From contig JAIEMQ010000031.1 in assembly GCA_019752015.1 (NCBI GenBank), positions 30,580 through 94,579 on the forward strand: DNA of 64,000 nt, written 5' to 3'. Below are positions 51,401-59,256 of this stretch, piece by piece. Under the pieces are notes generated by a model. It searched no databases. It saw only the letters and a program-made list of their open reading frames with translations, and was not told where the DNA came from. Made by a program: the position numbers and the translations under genes. The first letter of the stretch is position 1; each line of letters opens with the position of its first letter. This DNA is from Cyanobacteriota bacterium. Lineage in GTDB: Bacteria > Acidobacteriota > Vicinamibacteria > Vicinamibacterales > UBA2999.

Positions 51401-52294
51401 GATCGTCAGAGCGCTGATCGCGCCCTTCACCGTGCCTTCAACAGCCATTTGCCCGGACACCGGCTCGGCGATCTTCGCCACGTCGGCAGCCTGGGCAACG
51501 TCGAGTGTCGCCTGCACGTTGAGATCGGCCGCCGGCTGATCGAATGGACCGAAGCGGCCGCTGGCATTCAACTGCGCACCGGCGGCCGCGACCTCAGCAC
51601 GTTCGATGTTCACGTCGTCGCGGCCGAGATCGAGGGTGGCGGCGATGCGGTCGAGATGCGCCAAGCGATCGCGCATTCTCGCCTCACCGCCAGCCGCGTC
51701 GATCGTGATGTCGTGACGATCGGCAATCGCGTCGCCTTTCATCGTCAGCAACGCGCGCGGGATCGTCACATCGATCTGTTGCGCGCGATTTTCGTAGCGG
51801 ACCGAGGCGTCCGGCACCTGCAAATCAGCGATCAGGTAGTTGATCGGCCGATCGGATTGATCCGGATTCTTCGGCGGCCGCGGCAGGTTGTCGACGCCGT
51901 TCTCGTCAACGAAGTAATGCAGGCGCACGCCTTCGGCGGTGCCCGACTGCACGACGTATCTGCCGCGCAGCACCTGCCACGAGCTCAGGTCGACACGCGC
52001 GCGATCGATTTCCAGGAATGGCGGGGCATTCGGTGTGCGCGACGAAACGACGCGTACGTTGCGCAGCTCGGTTGAGAGATCGAGGAGGTTATAGCGGAAC
52101 CCCTCACTCGAGAAGGTGATGTCCCGCGCGGCAAGCAGCGTCGTGACCTTGCCGAGGATGTAGCGTCGCGCTGGCGGCGTCTGCAGACCCGCAACGGCGA
52201 TGATGAGCAGAAGAACGAGGGCGGCAACTCCGTAGCCCAGCCGCCGCCATATTCTCCGGCCCTTCACCGGTGATTTTGTCGAGGGCTCCGCCAT
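45446..52294 (-). CDS. TamB-TamA/BamA fusion: single-chain inter-membrane translocation and assembly protein
   Basis: A single uninterrupted frame of 2282 codons. Residues 20-43 form an inner-membrane helix (LGYGVAALVLLLIIAVAGL). Residues about 45-1525 are a TamB-like AsmA/DUF490 array of short repeating strands, closing with the diagnostic TamB C-terminus (AEGGMVTLNERTYQIERGQ, PPLPEPDIMAMIVTGR, LTYSVDLADSDDQIW). Residues about 1540-1930 are POTRA-like repeats. From about 1940 an Omp85 barrel follows (YQVRYGASYDTEGKLGG), including the lid-loop motif LRGFEQN and the terminal Phe. Normally TamB and TamA are two proteins. Here they are joined in an order that fits membrane topology: inner membrane, periplasm, outer membrane. 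Confidence 0.93.
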   Translation of the reverse strand: MAEPSTKSPVKGRRIWRRLGYGVAALVLLLIIAVAGLQTPPARRYILGKVTTLLAARDITFSSEGFRYNLLDLSTELRNVRVVSSRTPNAPPFLEIDRARVDLSSWQVLRGRYVVQSGTAEGVRLHYFVDENGVDNLPRPPKNPDQSDRPINYLIADLQVPDASVRYENRAQQIDVTIPRALLTMKGDAIADRHDITIDAAGGEARMRDRLAHLDRIAATLDLGRDDVNIERAEVAAAGAQLNASGRFGPFDQPAADLNVQATLDVAQAADVAKIAEPVSGQMAVEGTVKGAISALTIDAHITGHDLQVRDLHGIGLDAAGAYETGADHARVSRLNVTGPIGAINGEGEIGFTTGRQSRVNATVSGLNAEPMMRTLALPYRVATRVDGKVAVEWPGLEYASAKGRANLSLTPTRASVTQSTLPVGGRIEAGGDGNQLIATLRDVRAAGASLNGRVRINDRERIDGTLQAQAANVQATVNAVGAFLGRRQGSMLPMSVGGSLTADGRVSGTITAPTLTATLQAPSLAIGDAQGIAVNGDLAYRTAALTVNRVDVVWQEARATASGTIGLRGQRALDLTVRADALQVAGLLRAVEQSSIPASGTLSAQARIGGTADAPVATMQVQGADLAAYNETLGSLNAAARLSGRQLDITSLVLDKPQAGGNGRITATGSYQLTTRQFTADLQSQNVKLLTLTLPDGRPVRGTVEAIAHANGTVQNLTGTINVRADDLVVGEYAVGAVVADTTLADARATTNAAVEKFGLTSTSTIAVNRPYQAAISATVNDLDLAALPLKLQTPLQGRMRAELEASGPLADPQSGRATATVDTFAGSWNEKPFALDGPAQLHYEDERLTIDRLQLTAEDSTIAVTGNLPLLDRNAPGAITIDARANLATLAQYAPAGSNIAADGRLTLTGTLEGTLRAIDPNLKLVVENALVLSPALEPGISKLSATATVANGEAVVDQLNAKWGAAQITASARVPLDLLPKLPVEIPRKGGPATVHARVDGLDPSAIPGAPEGLSGRISVDADLRSTKPDIREAEGRVVFRDLQLGFNGLALEQKGPSAIGVRNGVASIEPFTLGGSAGTLAATGTVGLAGERPIDVNVDGGLNIAVLSILTDAVRAEGDTTIDIAARGTIADPILTGNVTLRDGTMLIDEPRLAAEAINARIDLNQNRVEIASLTADVNGGTVTGTGGLAIRGGDVRDVNVEIAARDFAFDAPLDLRSLSDSDIKITSQGDDIVVGGQVTIQEAGLTGDINFDTGLLATVTARRQLELTPERNPLLERVLFNLNVDTASPILVDNNLAKAEVTTDLRVVGTPYETGLLGRLDVAEGGMVTLNERTYQIERGQMTFIEDRRIFPSFNLAMTTSANNYDITLTVTGEPGDTESSLTSSPPLPEPDIMAMIVTGRRLDQMRGQEYDVAREQVLSYLTGRVGSTIGRGLERATGLSEVRLEPQLIANEADPGARLTLGQEITDDLTLTYSVDLADSDDQIWLATYDVTRRFQTRAVRQADNSYRVDFRHDIRKGGRPEPRRMPRVRPEVAAITVAEDAPIPAAELRKMIGVEEGKEFDYFAVRNGVEDIEERLRDEGWAQSRVRVDRVQQDGQVKIGVRIIKGPRIEFAYAGMTPPRKVQEEVRQQWHRGVFDAQRTDDTAETLQEWLMRDDYLQANVTARVDDTDAEHRVVHFDITPGPRSRQVVLVFEGASGISGDELDQVIDEQKLEPQLFTDPTVVTELLRRLYREQGYLNVEIDKPRYEFEGDIARVIVPIHEGPQFTVNEVTAKGNSAIVTPVLLADSPVRPGDPFLPTAAENALQHIRDLYWARGYNDVRANYQLVIDRIGGRTSVEFDISEGRQAIVADVRIAGHDKTSERLVREQVIVKPAEPLNLQALSRSRKNLYDSGAFSIVDLSRESIVETSPETIGAITGVTLEPTQKPVVIEVAVREVQPYQVRYGASYDTEGKLGGVFDASLHNVFGKARVIGVASRYDSQLREARAYLSQPTLLHWPIQTTASIYYREERNPATQITDAFNVDRKGASFQQAKKLKDSYVWTYGYRFERARTFDPLPDGDPDQFIKVSPLSSALVRDTRDEVLDATRGSFSSHAFQFSPQWLGSDDTYMKYFGQYFHYFPLQRERRKRFSNEILRPRFVFATAARIGLSKGMGTFVPTSERFFAGGSMTLRGFEQNAVGPIGVSGVPIGGDAMLLFNNELRFPLISIVDGVTFMDIGNVFQATDDFSFTDLRKTAGVGLRLRTKWVLVRGDYGLVLDRRDGERRGRFYFSIGQAF

Positions 52295-52333
52295 GCGGGG
52301 CTCCTAAATGCAGGATCCGCACCAGCGGACGGA

Positions 52334-52869
52334 TCAGGCGCGAACGGCCTTGCGCACCAACTCCGTCGTCGCACCGTAGACGACGTGCGAAAGAATGCTG
52401 TACGCGTGCAGTCCGAATGAGGCCTCCGCGCAGATCGCGACAGTCCGAGTGCCGGCACGATGCCTTCATCCGCAAGCGCCCAGACGGCGAGGCCGAACGG
52501 CACTCCGCCGCCGCGGCGCAAACGCGGATTGATCTCGACGGCTGCGCCGTAGAGCGCGCCGTTGAGGGCTCCAAATGCCAAATGTACGAACTCGCCGGCC
52601 AGCTGTTTCGACCGCGGCTCAGTCAGTTCCCTGCCCACCGTTGCCAGCGTCGCATTGGCCACGCGCACGGTGGCATCGTCCGAGGCATTGCCGATCGCCT
52701 GCGCCGGCTGCGGTCCGCGTCCGGTTCGGGGCAGGCCGATCGTCGCGTCATCGGCCTCTCGTCCGCCGCGAACAACTGCCGCGAGCCGCTGGAATTGATT
52801 CATGGCGAGGGACCCCGCCGCGCCGGCCGCGGCGCCGGCCAAAATGCCCGTCCATATCGATCGCTTCAT
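52334..52869 (-). pseudogene. DUF1440/YagU-like membrane protein, one-base frameshift
   Basis: The front half is intact (GILAGAAAGAAGSLAMNQFQRL, LAGEFVHLAFGALNGALYGA, GGGVPFGLAVWALADEGIVPALGL). After LSRSAR the frame changes. The expected end (EASFGLHAYSILSHVVYGAT, then ELVRKAVRA and stop) reads one base over, and the total length is one short of a multiple of three. The lost base lies near 52427 in a GCGCGG run. Joined, it would be 178 residues, normal for the family. This may be a sequencing or assembly error. It is divergent from the GyrI-like gene. Confidence 0.7.
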
Positions 52870-52876
52870 GATCGAT

Positions 52877-52920
52877 TTGAATAGCAACTATCGCGCCGCG
52901 CTAGAATCCGCTTTTGGAGG
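52877..52920 (+). promoter_or_regulatory. putative promoter and ribosome site of the GyrI-like gene
   Basis: TTGAAT, 19 bases, TAGAAT (52902-52907), then GGAGG (52916-52920) four bases before ATG. The -35 overlaps the start codon region of the divergent gene. Spacing is slightly long for sigma-70. Confidence 0.4.
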
Positions 52921-52924
52921 ATCG

Positions 52925-53374
52925 ATGGACGTCACGATCGTCAACCAACCTGAGCTGCGCGTGGCCGGCATCCGACACATTGGCCCCTACAGCGAGATCG
53001 GCCGCGAGTTCGGCCGCCTGGGGTACTTCCTCAACGGGCCGCCTCCGGCCGGCTCGCAGATGATCGCGCTCTATCACGATGACCCCGATACGACGCCGAC
53101 GGCCAACCTCAGGAGTGATGCCGGATTGACGCTGCCCGCGGGCGCGCCGTGCCCTTCGGGTCTGATCGAACACCGCGCACCGGCTGGTAAGTACGCGCGC
53201 ACGGTGCACAAGGGAGGCTATGAAGGCCTGCCGGGCGCGTGGAACGAGTTGAAGAAAGAGTGGCTGCCCGCCAACGGCTATCGCGGCTCGGCGAGTTACG
53301 AAATTTACGTCAACAATCCGACGACGACGGAACAGTCGGAGCTGTTGACGGAAATTTATCTGCGCATCGACTAG
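52925..53374 (+). CDS. GyrI-like small-molecule-binding domain protein
   Basis: A 149-residue stand-alone GyrI/AraC-effector domain with the family pattern VRVAGIRHIGPYSEIGREFGRL-like start, GLIEHRAPAGKYARTVHKG and GSASYEIYVNNP near the end. Such domains bind small ligands and can inhibit gyrase or sequester toxins. The ATG was chosen for its GGAGG site. An earlier in-frame ATG (52868) would add 19 residues and overlap the divergent gene's start. Confidence 0.85.
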   Translation: MDVTIVNQPELRVAGIRHIGPYSEIGREFGRLGYFLNGPPPAGSQMIALYHDDPDTTPTANLRSDAGLTLPAGAPCPSGLIEHRAPAGKYARTVHKGGYEGLPGAWNELKKEWLPANGYRGSASYEIYVNNPTTTEQSELLTEIYLRID

Positions 53375-53377
53375 ACG

Positions 53378-53620
53378 CTACGACTTCAGAATCTGCCGGA
53401 TCGGATCCGGATTCAACTTGGTTCCGAACTTCCAGCACGTGTTGCACGATGGACAGTCGTAGTAGTGAATCGGCATCTGCGGCATCGACGCCGCTTGCGG
53501 GCGGAACGCGCCCGAGGAAATCTCGCTGTCGACGTACGCGAGCGTCGTGCCGCAGTTCGGGCACTGTGGCTCGGGTGGACGATCGGCGGGCTCGATAATC
53601 ATCCGTCTCTCGGAGCGCAT
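53378..53620 (-). CDS. small zinc-ribbon protein
   Basis: An 80-residue protein with two Cys pairs, CPNCGTTLAYV and CPSCNTCW, about 40 residues apart, forming a likely zinc ribbon. A third Cys (CNTC) adds a second possible pair. An alternative ATG lies six codons in (53602). Function unknown. It is convergent with the GyrI-like gene, with three bases between the stops. Confidence 0.7.
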   Translation of the reverse strand: MRSERRMIIEPADRPPEPQCPNCGTTLAYVDSEISSGAFRPQAASMPQMPIHYYDCPSCNTCWKFGTKLNPDPIRQILKS

Positions 53621-53656
53621 GTTATCCGAAAGCGCGAAAGCGTTTAAGATGCGCCC

Positions 53657-54405
53657 GTGGGCCTGCGCCTCGCCATCGGCCGTCTCGTCTCGTCGCCGTT
53701 GTTCACGCTGTTTTCGATCATCCCGCTCGGGATCGGCGTCGCTGTCACCACCGCGGTGTATTCCGTCGTCGCGGCGCTGATGCTCACCGACACGGGGATC
53801 AGCGATCCGGATCGAGCGGCGTTCGTCGTGACACCGCGCAGCGGGCGTATCCAGTTTGGCTCGCTTTCGGATCTCGACTTCGACGACCTCAAGCAACAGC
53901 AGCGATCGTTCGCGAGTTTCTCAGCCGCCGCGGCCGTCGCGCCCTCGGTGGCATCGACCGCGAACGCGGAGATTCTCGCCGCCGAAGCGGTCGACGGCGC
54001 GTACTTCGCGACGCTTGGCGTCGGCGCCGAGCTCGGGCGCGTGATCCAGCCATCCGACGACAATGCCGCCGGGCGCGTCGCCGTGATCAGTCACGATTTC
54101 TGGCACCGCCGCTTCGCCGGCAGCCCTGATGTGATTGGCCGTCCGCTTCGCATCAACGGACACGCGTTCGAAATCATCGGTGTTGCAGACGCGCGCTACC
54201 AGGGCTTATTCGGCAAGCTGCGGACGACGAAAATGTGGATTCCGCGCGGCAGCGAAACGCTGATCGGCACGCGCCGTCCGTCGCAGTTACCGCCGCACCA
54301 GCAGCAGCGCCTGCTGGCGGTTGGCCGGCTCGCGGCCGATCGCTCAATTGAAAGTGGCGCAGCGGAGCTGGCGACGATTGCGGCGAGGCCGCAACATTTC
54401 GCGGG
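53657..54405 (+). pseudogene. ADOP/MacB-like permease, 5' part only
   Basis: A GTG start six bases after a TAAGAT hexamer gives a first membrane helix (LFTLFSIIPLGIGVAVTTAVYSV) and a MacB-type periplasmic domain (DDLKQQQRSFASFSAAA, VAVISHDFWHRRFAGSPDVIGRPLRINGHAFEIIG). Intact acidobacterial permeases run to about 800 residues with two FtsX domains. This one breaks off near residue 245, where sequence homologous to a sugar kinase begins in another frame. The transport helices are missing, so it cannot work. Confidence 0.75.
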
Positions 54406-54783
54406 TTGATCGAAGGACAGATGATGGCGATCGCGAACCATGCGTCGCTCGTCAGCACCACGATCGAGCGCGTCATCGCCACCGGCGGCGCGGCCGTGAA
54501 TCGCGCCATCCTGCAGGTGATGGCCAACGTGTTTGGCGTCGATGTCTACCGGCTCGACGTCGACAACTCAGCGGCGCTCGGCGCCGCGTTGCGCGCGTAT
54601 CACGCCGAACGCCGCCATGCAGGTGAACCCGTGCCGTGGCAGACCGCCGTCAGCGAATTCACGGAACCAAACCCTGGACATCGCGTGTCACCGAATCCCA
54701 GGCACGTAAAGATGTACGCCGAGCTCCGACGCGACTACGCGATGCTCGAAGCGCTGCACAAGGACCGTCAGGTTATTTGCTGA
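54390..54783 (+). pseudogene. xylulokinase-like FGGY kinase, 3' part only
   Basis: The C-terminal 130 residues of an FGGY carbohydrate kinase are recognisable: FRGLIEGQMMAIANHASLV, IERVIATGGAAVNRAILQVMANVFG, DVYRLDVDNSAALGAALRAYHAE. The ATP-binding GG pair is in ATGGAAVN. Nothing of the N-terminal sugar-binding half is present. The homology begins where the permease ends, marking a deletion or assembly join. It overlaps the convergent galM by 11 bases, which fits a former pentose/galactose gene neighbourhood. Confidence 0.8.
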
Positions 54784-55825
54784 CGCCGAACGTGAAGATC
54801 GTCTGGCTCTTGTAGTCCTGCCCTGGTTTGATGAGCGTCGTCGGAAAGTTCTTCTGGTTCGGCGTGTCGGGATAATGCTGCGTCTCGAGGCAGAAGCCGC
54901 CGCGGCGTCCGTATGTGCCGCCAGTCTTTCCGGTCAGCTTGCCGTCGAGGAAATTGCCCGCGTAGAACTGCATGCCAGGCTCGGTCGTGGCGACTTCAAG
55001 CGTGCGGCCTGATTTCGGGTCCACCACGCGCGCGGCACGGCGCCGCCCGCCGGCGCTGCCATTCAGCACCCAGTTGTGATCGTAGCCGTGGCCGTTCTCG
55101 ATCTGCGGATGCGCCGCGTCGATGCGCGCACCGATCGCAGTGGCCTTGCGGAAGTCGAACGGCGTGCCCTCCACCGGAGCGAGCTCGCCGGTCGGGATCA
55201 ATCCCGTATCAACCGGCGTGTACCGATCCGCATCGATCGTCAGCTCATGGCCGAGGATGTCGCCGCTGCCCTCGCCCGCGAGGTTGAAGTAACTGTGTTG
55301 CGTGAGATTGACGTGCGTCGCCTTGTCGGTCCGCGCCAGGTAGTCGACGATCAGCTCGTTTCGATCGTTGAGCGTGTACGACACTTCGGTCGCGAGCCGG
55401 CCCGGATAACCCTCTTCGCCATCGGCGCTCGTGTACGTGAACGTGACGCCCATCTGATCCGGCACGATCGCCGCGTCCCACACGTACTTGTCGAATCCCT
55501 TGATGCCGCCGTGCAGATGATTGGGACCGTTGTTGGTGGCCAGCTTGTATTCCGTGCCGTCGATCGTGAAGCGACCCTTCGCAATGCGATTACCGTAGCG
55601 GCCGATGATCGCGCCAAAGTACGGATGATCGGCGAGGTAGCGGTCGATCGAATTGAAACCGAGCACGATGTCGCCGATCGCGCCAACGCGATCCGGCGTC
55701 TTGATCGACGTGATGATGCCGCCGTAGGTGATGGCGCGGACTTCAACGCCGTTCCTGTTGGTGAGCGTGAACTGCTCGACCGCTCGACTGTCAACCGTGC
55801 CGAAGGCTGCACGGGCAAGAGTCAT
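54773..55825 (-). CDS. galM: aldose 1-epimerase (mutarotase)
   Basis: A 350-residue enzyme that interconverts alpha and beta anomers of aldoses. Catalytic His residues are in [18 protein letters not shown] and [11 protein letters not shown], and the base Glu in [29 protein letters not shown] and YDHNWVLN are further signatures. No signal peptide, so it is cytoplasmic. Its convergent neighbour is the xylulokinase remnant, suggesting that a sugar-use locus once stood here. Confidence 0.95.
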   Translation of the reverse strand: MTLARAAFGTVDSRAVEQFTLTNRNGVEVRAITYGGIITSIKTPDRVGAIGDIVLGFNSIDRYLADHPYFGAIIGRYGNRIAKGRFTIDGTEYKLATNNGPNHLHGGIKGFDKYVWDAAIVPDQMGVTFTYTSADGEEGYPGRLATEVSYTLNDRNELIVDYLARTDKATHVNLTQHSYFNLAGEGSGDILGHELTIDADRYTPVDTGLIPTGELAPVEGTPFDFRKATAIGARIDAAHPQIENGHGYDHNWVLNGSAGGRRRAARVVDPKSGRTLEVATTEPGMQFYAGNFLDGKLTGKTGGTYGRRGGFCLETQHYPDTPNQKNFPTTLIKPGQDYKSQTIFTFGVSK

Positions 55826-55932
55826 AGGCGCTGTAGGCTATCACCCTTCGCTCATTGACCGTGCGCTTCGAGGCCACGAATGGCCTCGAAGTCACACCGT
55901 CTTCAGCGTCCGGCTCGTCGGCCGCTGAATCG

Positions 55933-56673
55933 TTACTGTGCCTGGCACGTCGCGGCGATCATCCTGATGCTCGTCGCTTCGAGATTCGGCAGGTTGCTGT
56001 TGCCTTCCGCCGTGGTTGCGCCGGTCCGTGCGCCGCGGCCGGCGTCGGTCTCCGCGCCACGCGTGCCGGTCGTGCCGGTCGTGCCGGTCGTGCTGGTCGT
56101 GCCGGTGGTGCCGGCCGTACCGCTCGTGCTGCCCGTAGCGCTCGTCCCGCCGGTACCGCTCGTGCTTCCGGTTGATCGTCCCGCCATGCCGCCGCGAATG
56201 TCGCTGAAGGCCTCAACGCTGCCGGTCACCTCGACCTGGTGTCCGAGGTGATTCTTGAGCTCGGACTCCTTCACGGTCCCGCCCTTGATCTGATACATCG
56301 ACCCGAGGCCGATCCCTGAGGTCGACGCGCCCTGCGACATCTTCACGTTGGTGAGAATGTAGTCTCCGCCCATGCCCGCGCGCTCGGTGACGCTCCCACG
56401 CCGGCCGGGCACATCTTTCTCCGCCTGCAAACAGCCGGTCACGGTCAACATCCGTTCGCTGGCGTTGCTTCCCGCTTGCGTGCCTCCAGCGCCGCGCTGT
56501 CGATCGGTCTGCGGCTGCGTGGTCTGCGGCTGCTGCGTTTGCGGCTGCTGCGTTTGCGGGGCCGGGCGCGGCTGTTGTGGTGTGGTCTGGGGGGTTGGCG
56601 TCTGCGCGTTCAGCGTCATCACACCCGCGATCGTCATCGCGGAAATCGTCGTCGTCATTCCTCGTATTGGCAT
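55933..56673 (-). CDS. secreted [12 protein letters not shown] protein with low-complexity arms
   Basis: A 246-residue exported protein. Signal-like start ([15 protein letters not shown]), then a Pro/Gln/Thr tract ([19 protein letters not shown]), the core domain ([39 protein letters not shown]), then a Gly/Ser/Thr-rich stretch built on 9-bp repeats, and a conserved end ([12 protein letters not shown]). The two Cys could bridge. A paralogue lies at 58.7 kb, on the other side of the ADH operon. AGGACAA precedes the ATG. Unknown function; the family looks to be acidobacterial. Confidence 0.7.
   Translation of the reverse strand: MPIRGMTTTISAMTIAGVMTLNAQTPTPQTTPQQPRPAPQTQQPQTQQPQTTQPQTDRQRGAGGTQAGSNASERMLTVTGCLQAEKDVPGRRGSVTERAGMGGDYILTNVKMSQGASTSGIGLGSMYQIKGGTVKESELKNHLGHQVEVTGSVEAFSDIRGGMAGRSTGSTSGTGGTSATGSTSGTAGTTGTTSTTGTTGTTGTRGAETDAGRGARTGATTAEGNSNLPNLEATSIRMIAATCQAQ
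56062..56169. repeat. 9-bp tandem repeat in coding sequence
   Basis: About twelve CGTGCCGGT-like units, the first three identical and the later ones degenerate. On the minus strand they encode the [21 protein letters not shown] tract of the secreted protein. Frame is kept because the unit is three codons. Confidence 0.85.
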
Positions 56674-56899
56674 TTGTCCTTACTCCTGTTTACTTGTGTT
56701 TGGGGTAATCCCTGATCGCGTTATCGATCATTGGTGCGCGCATCTCGCGGCGCACACCGGCGACGTTGCAAGGGGCCTGCCCGCGATGATGCGGGCACTC
56801 TGCTTGCAGTTCTCTCACGCAACCCGCCCGGCGGCTCCATCCACGCAACAAAGTGCGCAGCGCGTTGGCACTCCTGGGCATCGCGAGAGGTGTGTAGAC

Positions 56900-58090
56900 A
56901 TGAAAGCTCTGGTTTGGCATGGCAAGGAAGACATCCGCTGCGACACGGTGCCCGATCCCACGATCGAAGACGCCACCGACGCGATCATCAAAGTAACCAG
57001 TTGTGCCATTTGCGGATCCGACCTGCACTTGTTCCACAACTTCATGCCCGGGATGAGGAAGGGCGACGTCATGGGCCACGAGCACATGGGCGTCGTCGTC
57101 GAGGTGGGATCCGCGGTCAAGAAGTTACGAATCGGCGAGCGCGTGGTGATTCCGTTCACGATCATCTGCGGCGAATGCGAACAGTGCCGTCGGGGTTTCT
57201 ACTCGGTATGCGAGCGGACCAACCGCAACCGGAAACTTGGCGACACCGTGTTTGGACACTCGACTGCCGGGCTGTTCGGCTACACGGCGCTGACCGGCGG
57301 TTATGCGGGCGGCCAGGCGGAATATCTCCGCGTGCCGTTCGCCGATGCGACGCACATCAAGGTGCCGGACAACGATCTGACGGACGAGCAACTGCTGTTC
57401 CTCGGCGATATTTTCCCGACCGGCTGGCAGGCGGCGGTGCAATGCGATATTCAGCCCACAGACACCGTCGCGGTGTGGGGATGCGGGCCGGTCGCACAGT
57501 TCGCGATTCGCAGCGCGCTGCTGCTCGGCGCCAAGCAGGTGATCGCGATCGACAACCTGCCGGATCGCCTGTCGATGGCGCGCGCCGGCGGAGCCATCAC
57601 GATCAACTTCGACGAAGAGAGCGTGCTCGACCGGCTGCAGGAGCTGACGCAGGGCAAGGGCCCGGAGAAATGCATCGACGCGGTCGGCATGGAGGCACAT
57701 GCCGCACGCAGCCTCGACTCGATGCTCGACAAGGCGAAGCAGATGGTGATGCTCGGCACCGATCGCCCGCACGTGCTGCGGGAAATGATGTACGTGTGCC
57801 GTCCGGCCGGTGTCCTGTCCGTGCCCGGCGTCTACGGCGGCTTCCTGGACAAGATCCCGTTCGGCGCGGCGATGAACAAGGGCCTGACGATCCGCATGGG
57901 CCAGACGCATGTGAATCGCTGGACACCCGACTTACTGCGGCGGATCGAGACCAGGCAGATCGATCCCTCGTTCGTCGTCACGCACAACGTGCCGCTCGAG
58001 CAGGGACCGCAGATGTACAAGACTTTCCGCGATAAATCGGACGGCTGCATCAAGGTCGTCCTCAAACCGAACGGCAACGGGAGGCACTGA
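56900..58090 (+). CDS. zinc-dependent alcohol dehydrogenase (formaldehyde-dehydrogenase-like)
   Basis: A 396-residue medium-chain dehydrogenase. Catalytic zinc ligands are in CAICGSDLH and [12 protein letters not shown]. Structural-zinc cysteines are at [17 protein letters not shown]. The nucleotide fold is [22 protein letters not shown] with the NAD-selecting Asp in AIDNLPDR. It belongs to the long glutathione-independent formaldehyde dehydrogenase-like group; the substrate is not certain. GAGAGG lies upstream of the ATG. The next gene starts within its stop (TGATG). Confidence 0.92.
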   Translation: MKALVWHGKEDIRCDTVPDPTIEDATDAIIKVTSCAICGSDLHLFHNFMPGMRKGDVMGHEHMGVVVEVGSAVKKLRIGERVVIPFTIICGECEQCRRGFYSVCERTNRNRKLGDTVFGHSTAGLFGYTALTGGYAGGQAEYLRVPFADATHIKVPDNDLTDEQLLFLGDIFPTGWQAAVQCDIQPTDTVAVWGCGPVAQFAIRSALLLGAKQVIAIDNLPDRLSMARAGGAITINFDEESVLDRLQELTQGKGPEKCIDAVGMEAHAARSLDSMLDKAKQMVMLGTDRPHVLREMMYVCRPAGVLSVPGVYGGFLDKIPFGAAMNKGLTIRMGQTHVNRWTPDLLRRIETRQIDPSFVVTHNVPLEQGPQMYKTFRDKSDGCIKVVLKPNGNGRH

Positions 58091-58632
58091 TGGCGTACGC
58101 AGCAGCAATGGACGATAAGCGGTTTCCGCACACCACCGCAGGCACGCTGGCGCAGCAGCTTGGCTGGTTCAGCATCGCGCTCGGCACGCTCGAACTGGTC
58201 GCCACTCGGCGGCTGACGCGGGCGCTCGGCATGTGGGGCCAGGAGCGCACGCTGCAAGCCTACGGCGTTCGCGAAATCGTGACTGGCATCGGCATCCTGA
58301 CGTCGAAGGACCCGGCTCCGTGGGTTTGGGGACGCGTCGCCGGCGACGCGCTCGATCTCGGTACGATGGCGATGGCCTATCCAAACAATCCGAAGAAAGC
58401 CAAGCTGGCGATGGCGATTGCGAATGTTGCCGCGGTCACGGCGCTCGACGTGATCTGCGCGCAGCAATTGTCGGCGACGAAGGTGCGCCAGCAAATGCCG
58501 GTGCGCGACTACAGCGACCGTTCCGGGTTGCCGATGGGCATCAGCGCATCACGCGGCGCCGCGAGCGATGCCGAGATGACAGAGCAATTCCGGATTCCGG
58601 AACCGTTGCGGCCCTTCGACGCCACCGTCTAG
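58090..58632 (+). CDS. membrane-associated hypothetical protein coupled to the ADH
   Basis: A 180-residue product sharing one base with the ADH stop. Hydrophobic segments near 24-40 (GWFSIALGTLELVATRRL), 60-72 (GVREIVTGIGIL) and 106-125 (LAMAIANVAAVTALDVIC) suggest three helices. The soluble tail includes DYSDRSGLPMGISASRGAA. I recall similar small proteins next to SRPBCC/cyclase genes in soil bacteria but cannot name a family. Confidence 0.7.
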   Translation: MAYAAAMDDKRFPHTTAGTLAQQLGWFSIALGTLELVATRRLTRALGMWGQERTLQAYGVREIVTGIGILTSKDPAPWVWGRVAGDALDLGTMAMAYPNNPKKAKLAMAIANVAAVTALDVICAQQLSATKVRQQMPVRDYSDRSGLPMGISASRGAASDAEMTEQFRIPEPLRPFDATV

Positions 58633-58640
58633 TCGGTAAG

Positions 58641-58709
58641 GGGGGCGTCGTTGGTGCTTTGCACCCACGACGCCCCGCCCGGTTGGTGCAAAGCACCAAC
58701 GACGCCCCC
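58641..58709. repeat. 25-bp perfect inverted repeat, REPIN-like
   Basis: The arms 58641-58665 and 58685-58709 are perfect complements, each beginning or ending in GGGGGCGTCGTTGGTGC and its reverse. Each arm also folds on itself (GGTGC-TTT-GCACC), and a third partial copy (CACGACGCCCCG) fills the spacer. It lies between two convergent genes and reaches the stop codon of the secreted protein. Bidirectional terminator and REPIN are both possible readings. Confidence 0.88.
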
Positions 58710-59191
58710 TATTGAGCCGCGTTGCATGCCAGCGAGATCATCTTCAACGTCGTCGCTTGAAAATCCGGCGTGTCGTCGGCGGGCTGGCCGGTGGTCCCCG
58801 GCGGCACGATCTGCCCGATCAGCTCGACGTGATGATTCAGGTGCTTCTTCAATTCGACTTCGGCAACGCCGAGGATCTGGTATTTCGTCGAGACACCAAT
58901 GCCTGACACCGTGCTCGACGGCGACATCTTGACGTTGGTCAGGATGTAGTCCTCGGGCATGCCGCCGCGCGCGCGCGGATCGATGGCGGCGCCCTTGACG
59001 GCGTCGCGCTGCGTCAGGCAGCCGCTGATTGTCATGGACGGGTTCGCGGGTGTGGCCCGCGCCGTCGACTGCGTAATGGTCGGCCGCGGAGGATCCGGCG
59101 GCTGGGGCATGGTGGTGGTCTGAGGGGCCTGCGCCTGCAGCGTCACGGATGCGATAGTGGCGAGCGCGGCGGTCATCAAACGTGTGGTCAT
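58709..59191 (-). CDS. secreted [12 protein letters not shown] protein, paralogue of the one at 55.9 kb
   Basis: A 160-residue exported protein (signal MTAALATIASVTLQAQA). A Pro/Thr-rich linker precedes the shared core: [47 protein letters not shown] and ATTLKMISLACN. The low-complexity C-terminal insertion of its paralogue is absent. Both copies are on the minus strand and flank the two-gene ADH operon. Function unknown. Confidence 0.7.
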   Translation of the reverse strand: MTTRLMTAALATIASVTLQAQAPQTTTMPQPPDPPRPTITQSTARATPANPSMTISGCLTQRDAVKGAAIDPRARGGMPEDYILTNVKMSPSSTVSGIGVSTKYQILGVAEVELKKHLNHHVELIGQIVPPGTTGQPADDTPDFQATTLKMISLACNAAQ

Positions 59192-59256
59192 GGTCGTCAC
59201 TCCAGGGCCGCTCGCGTGCAAAGCGTTTGCCGTCGCGATACTCTCGCACTCAACGC

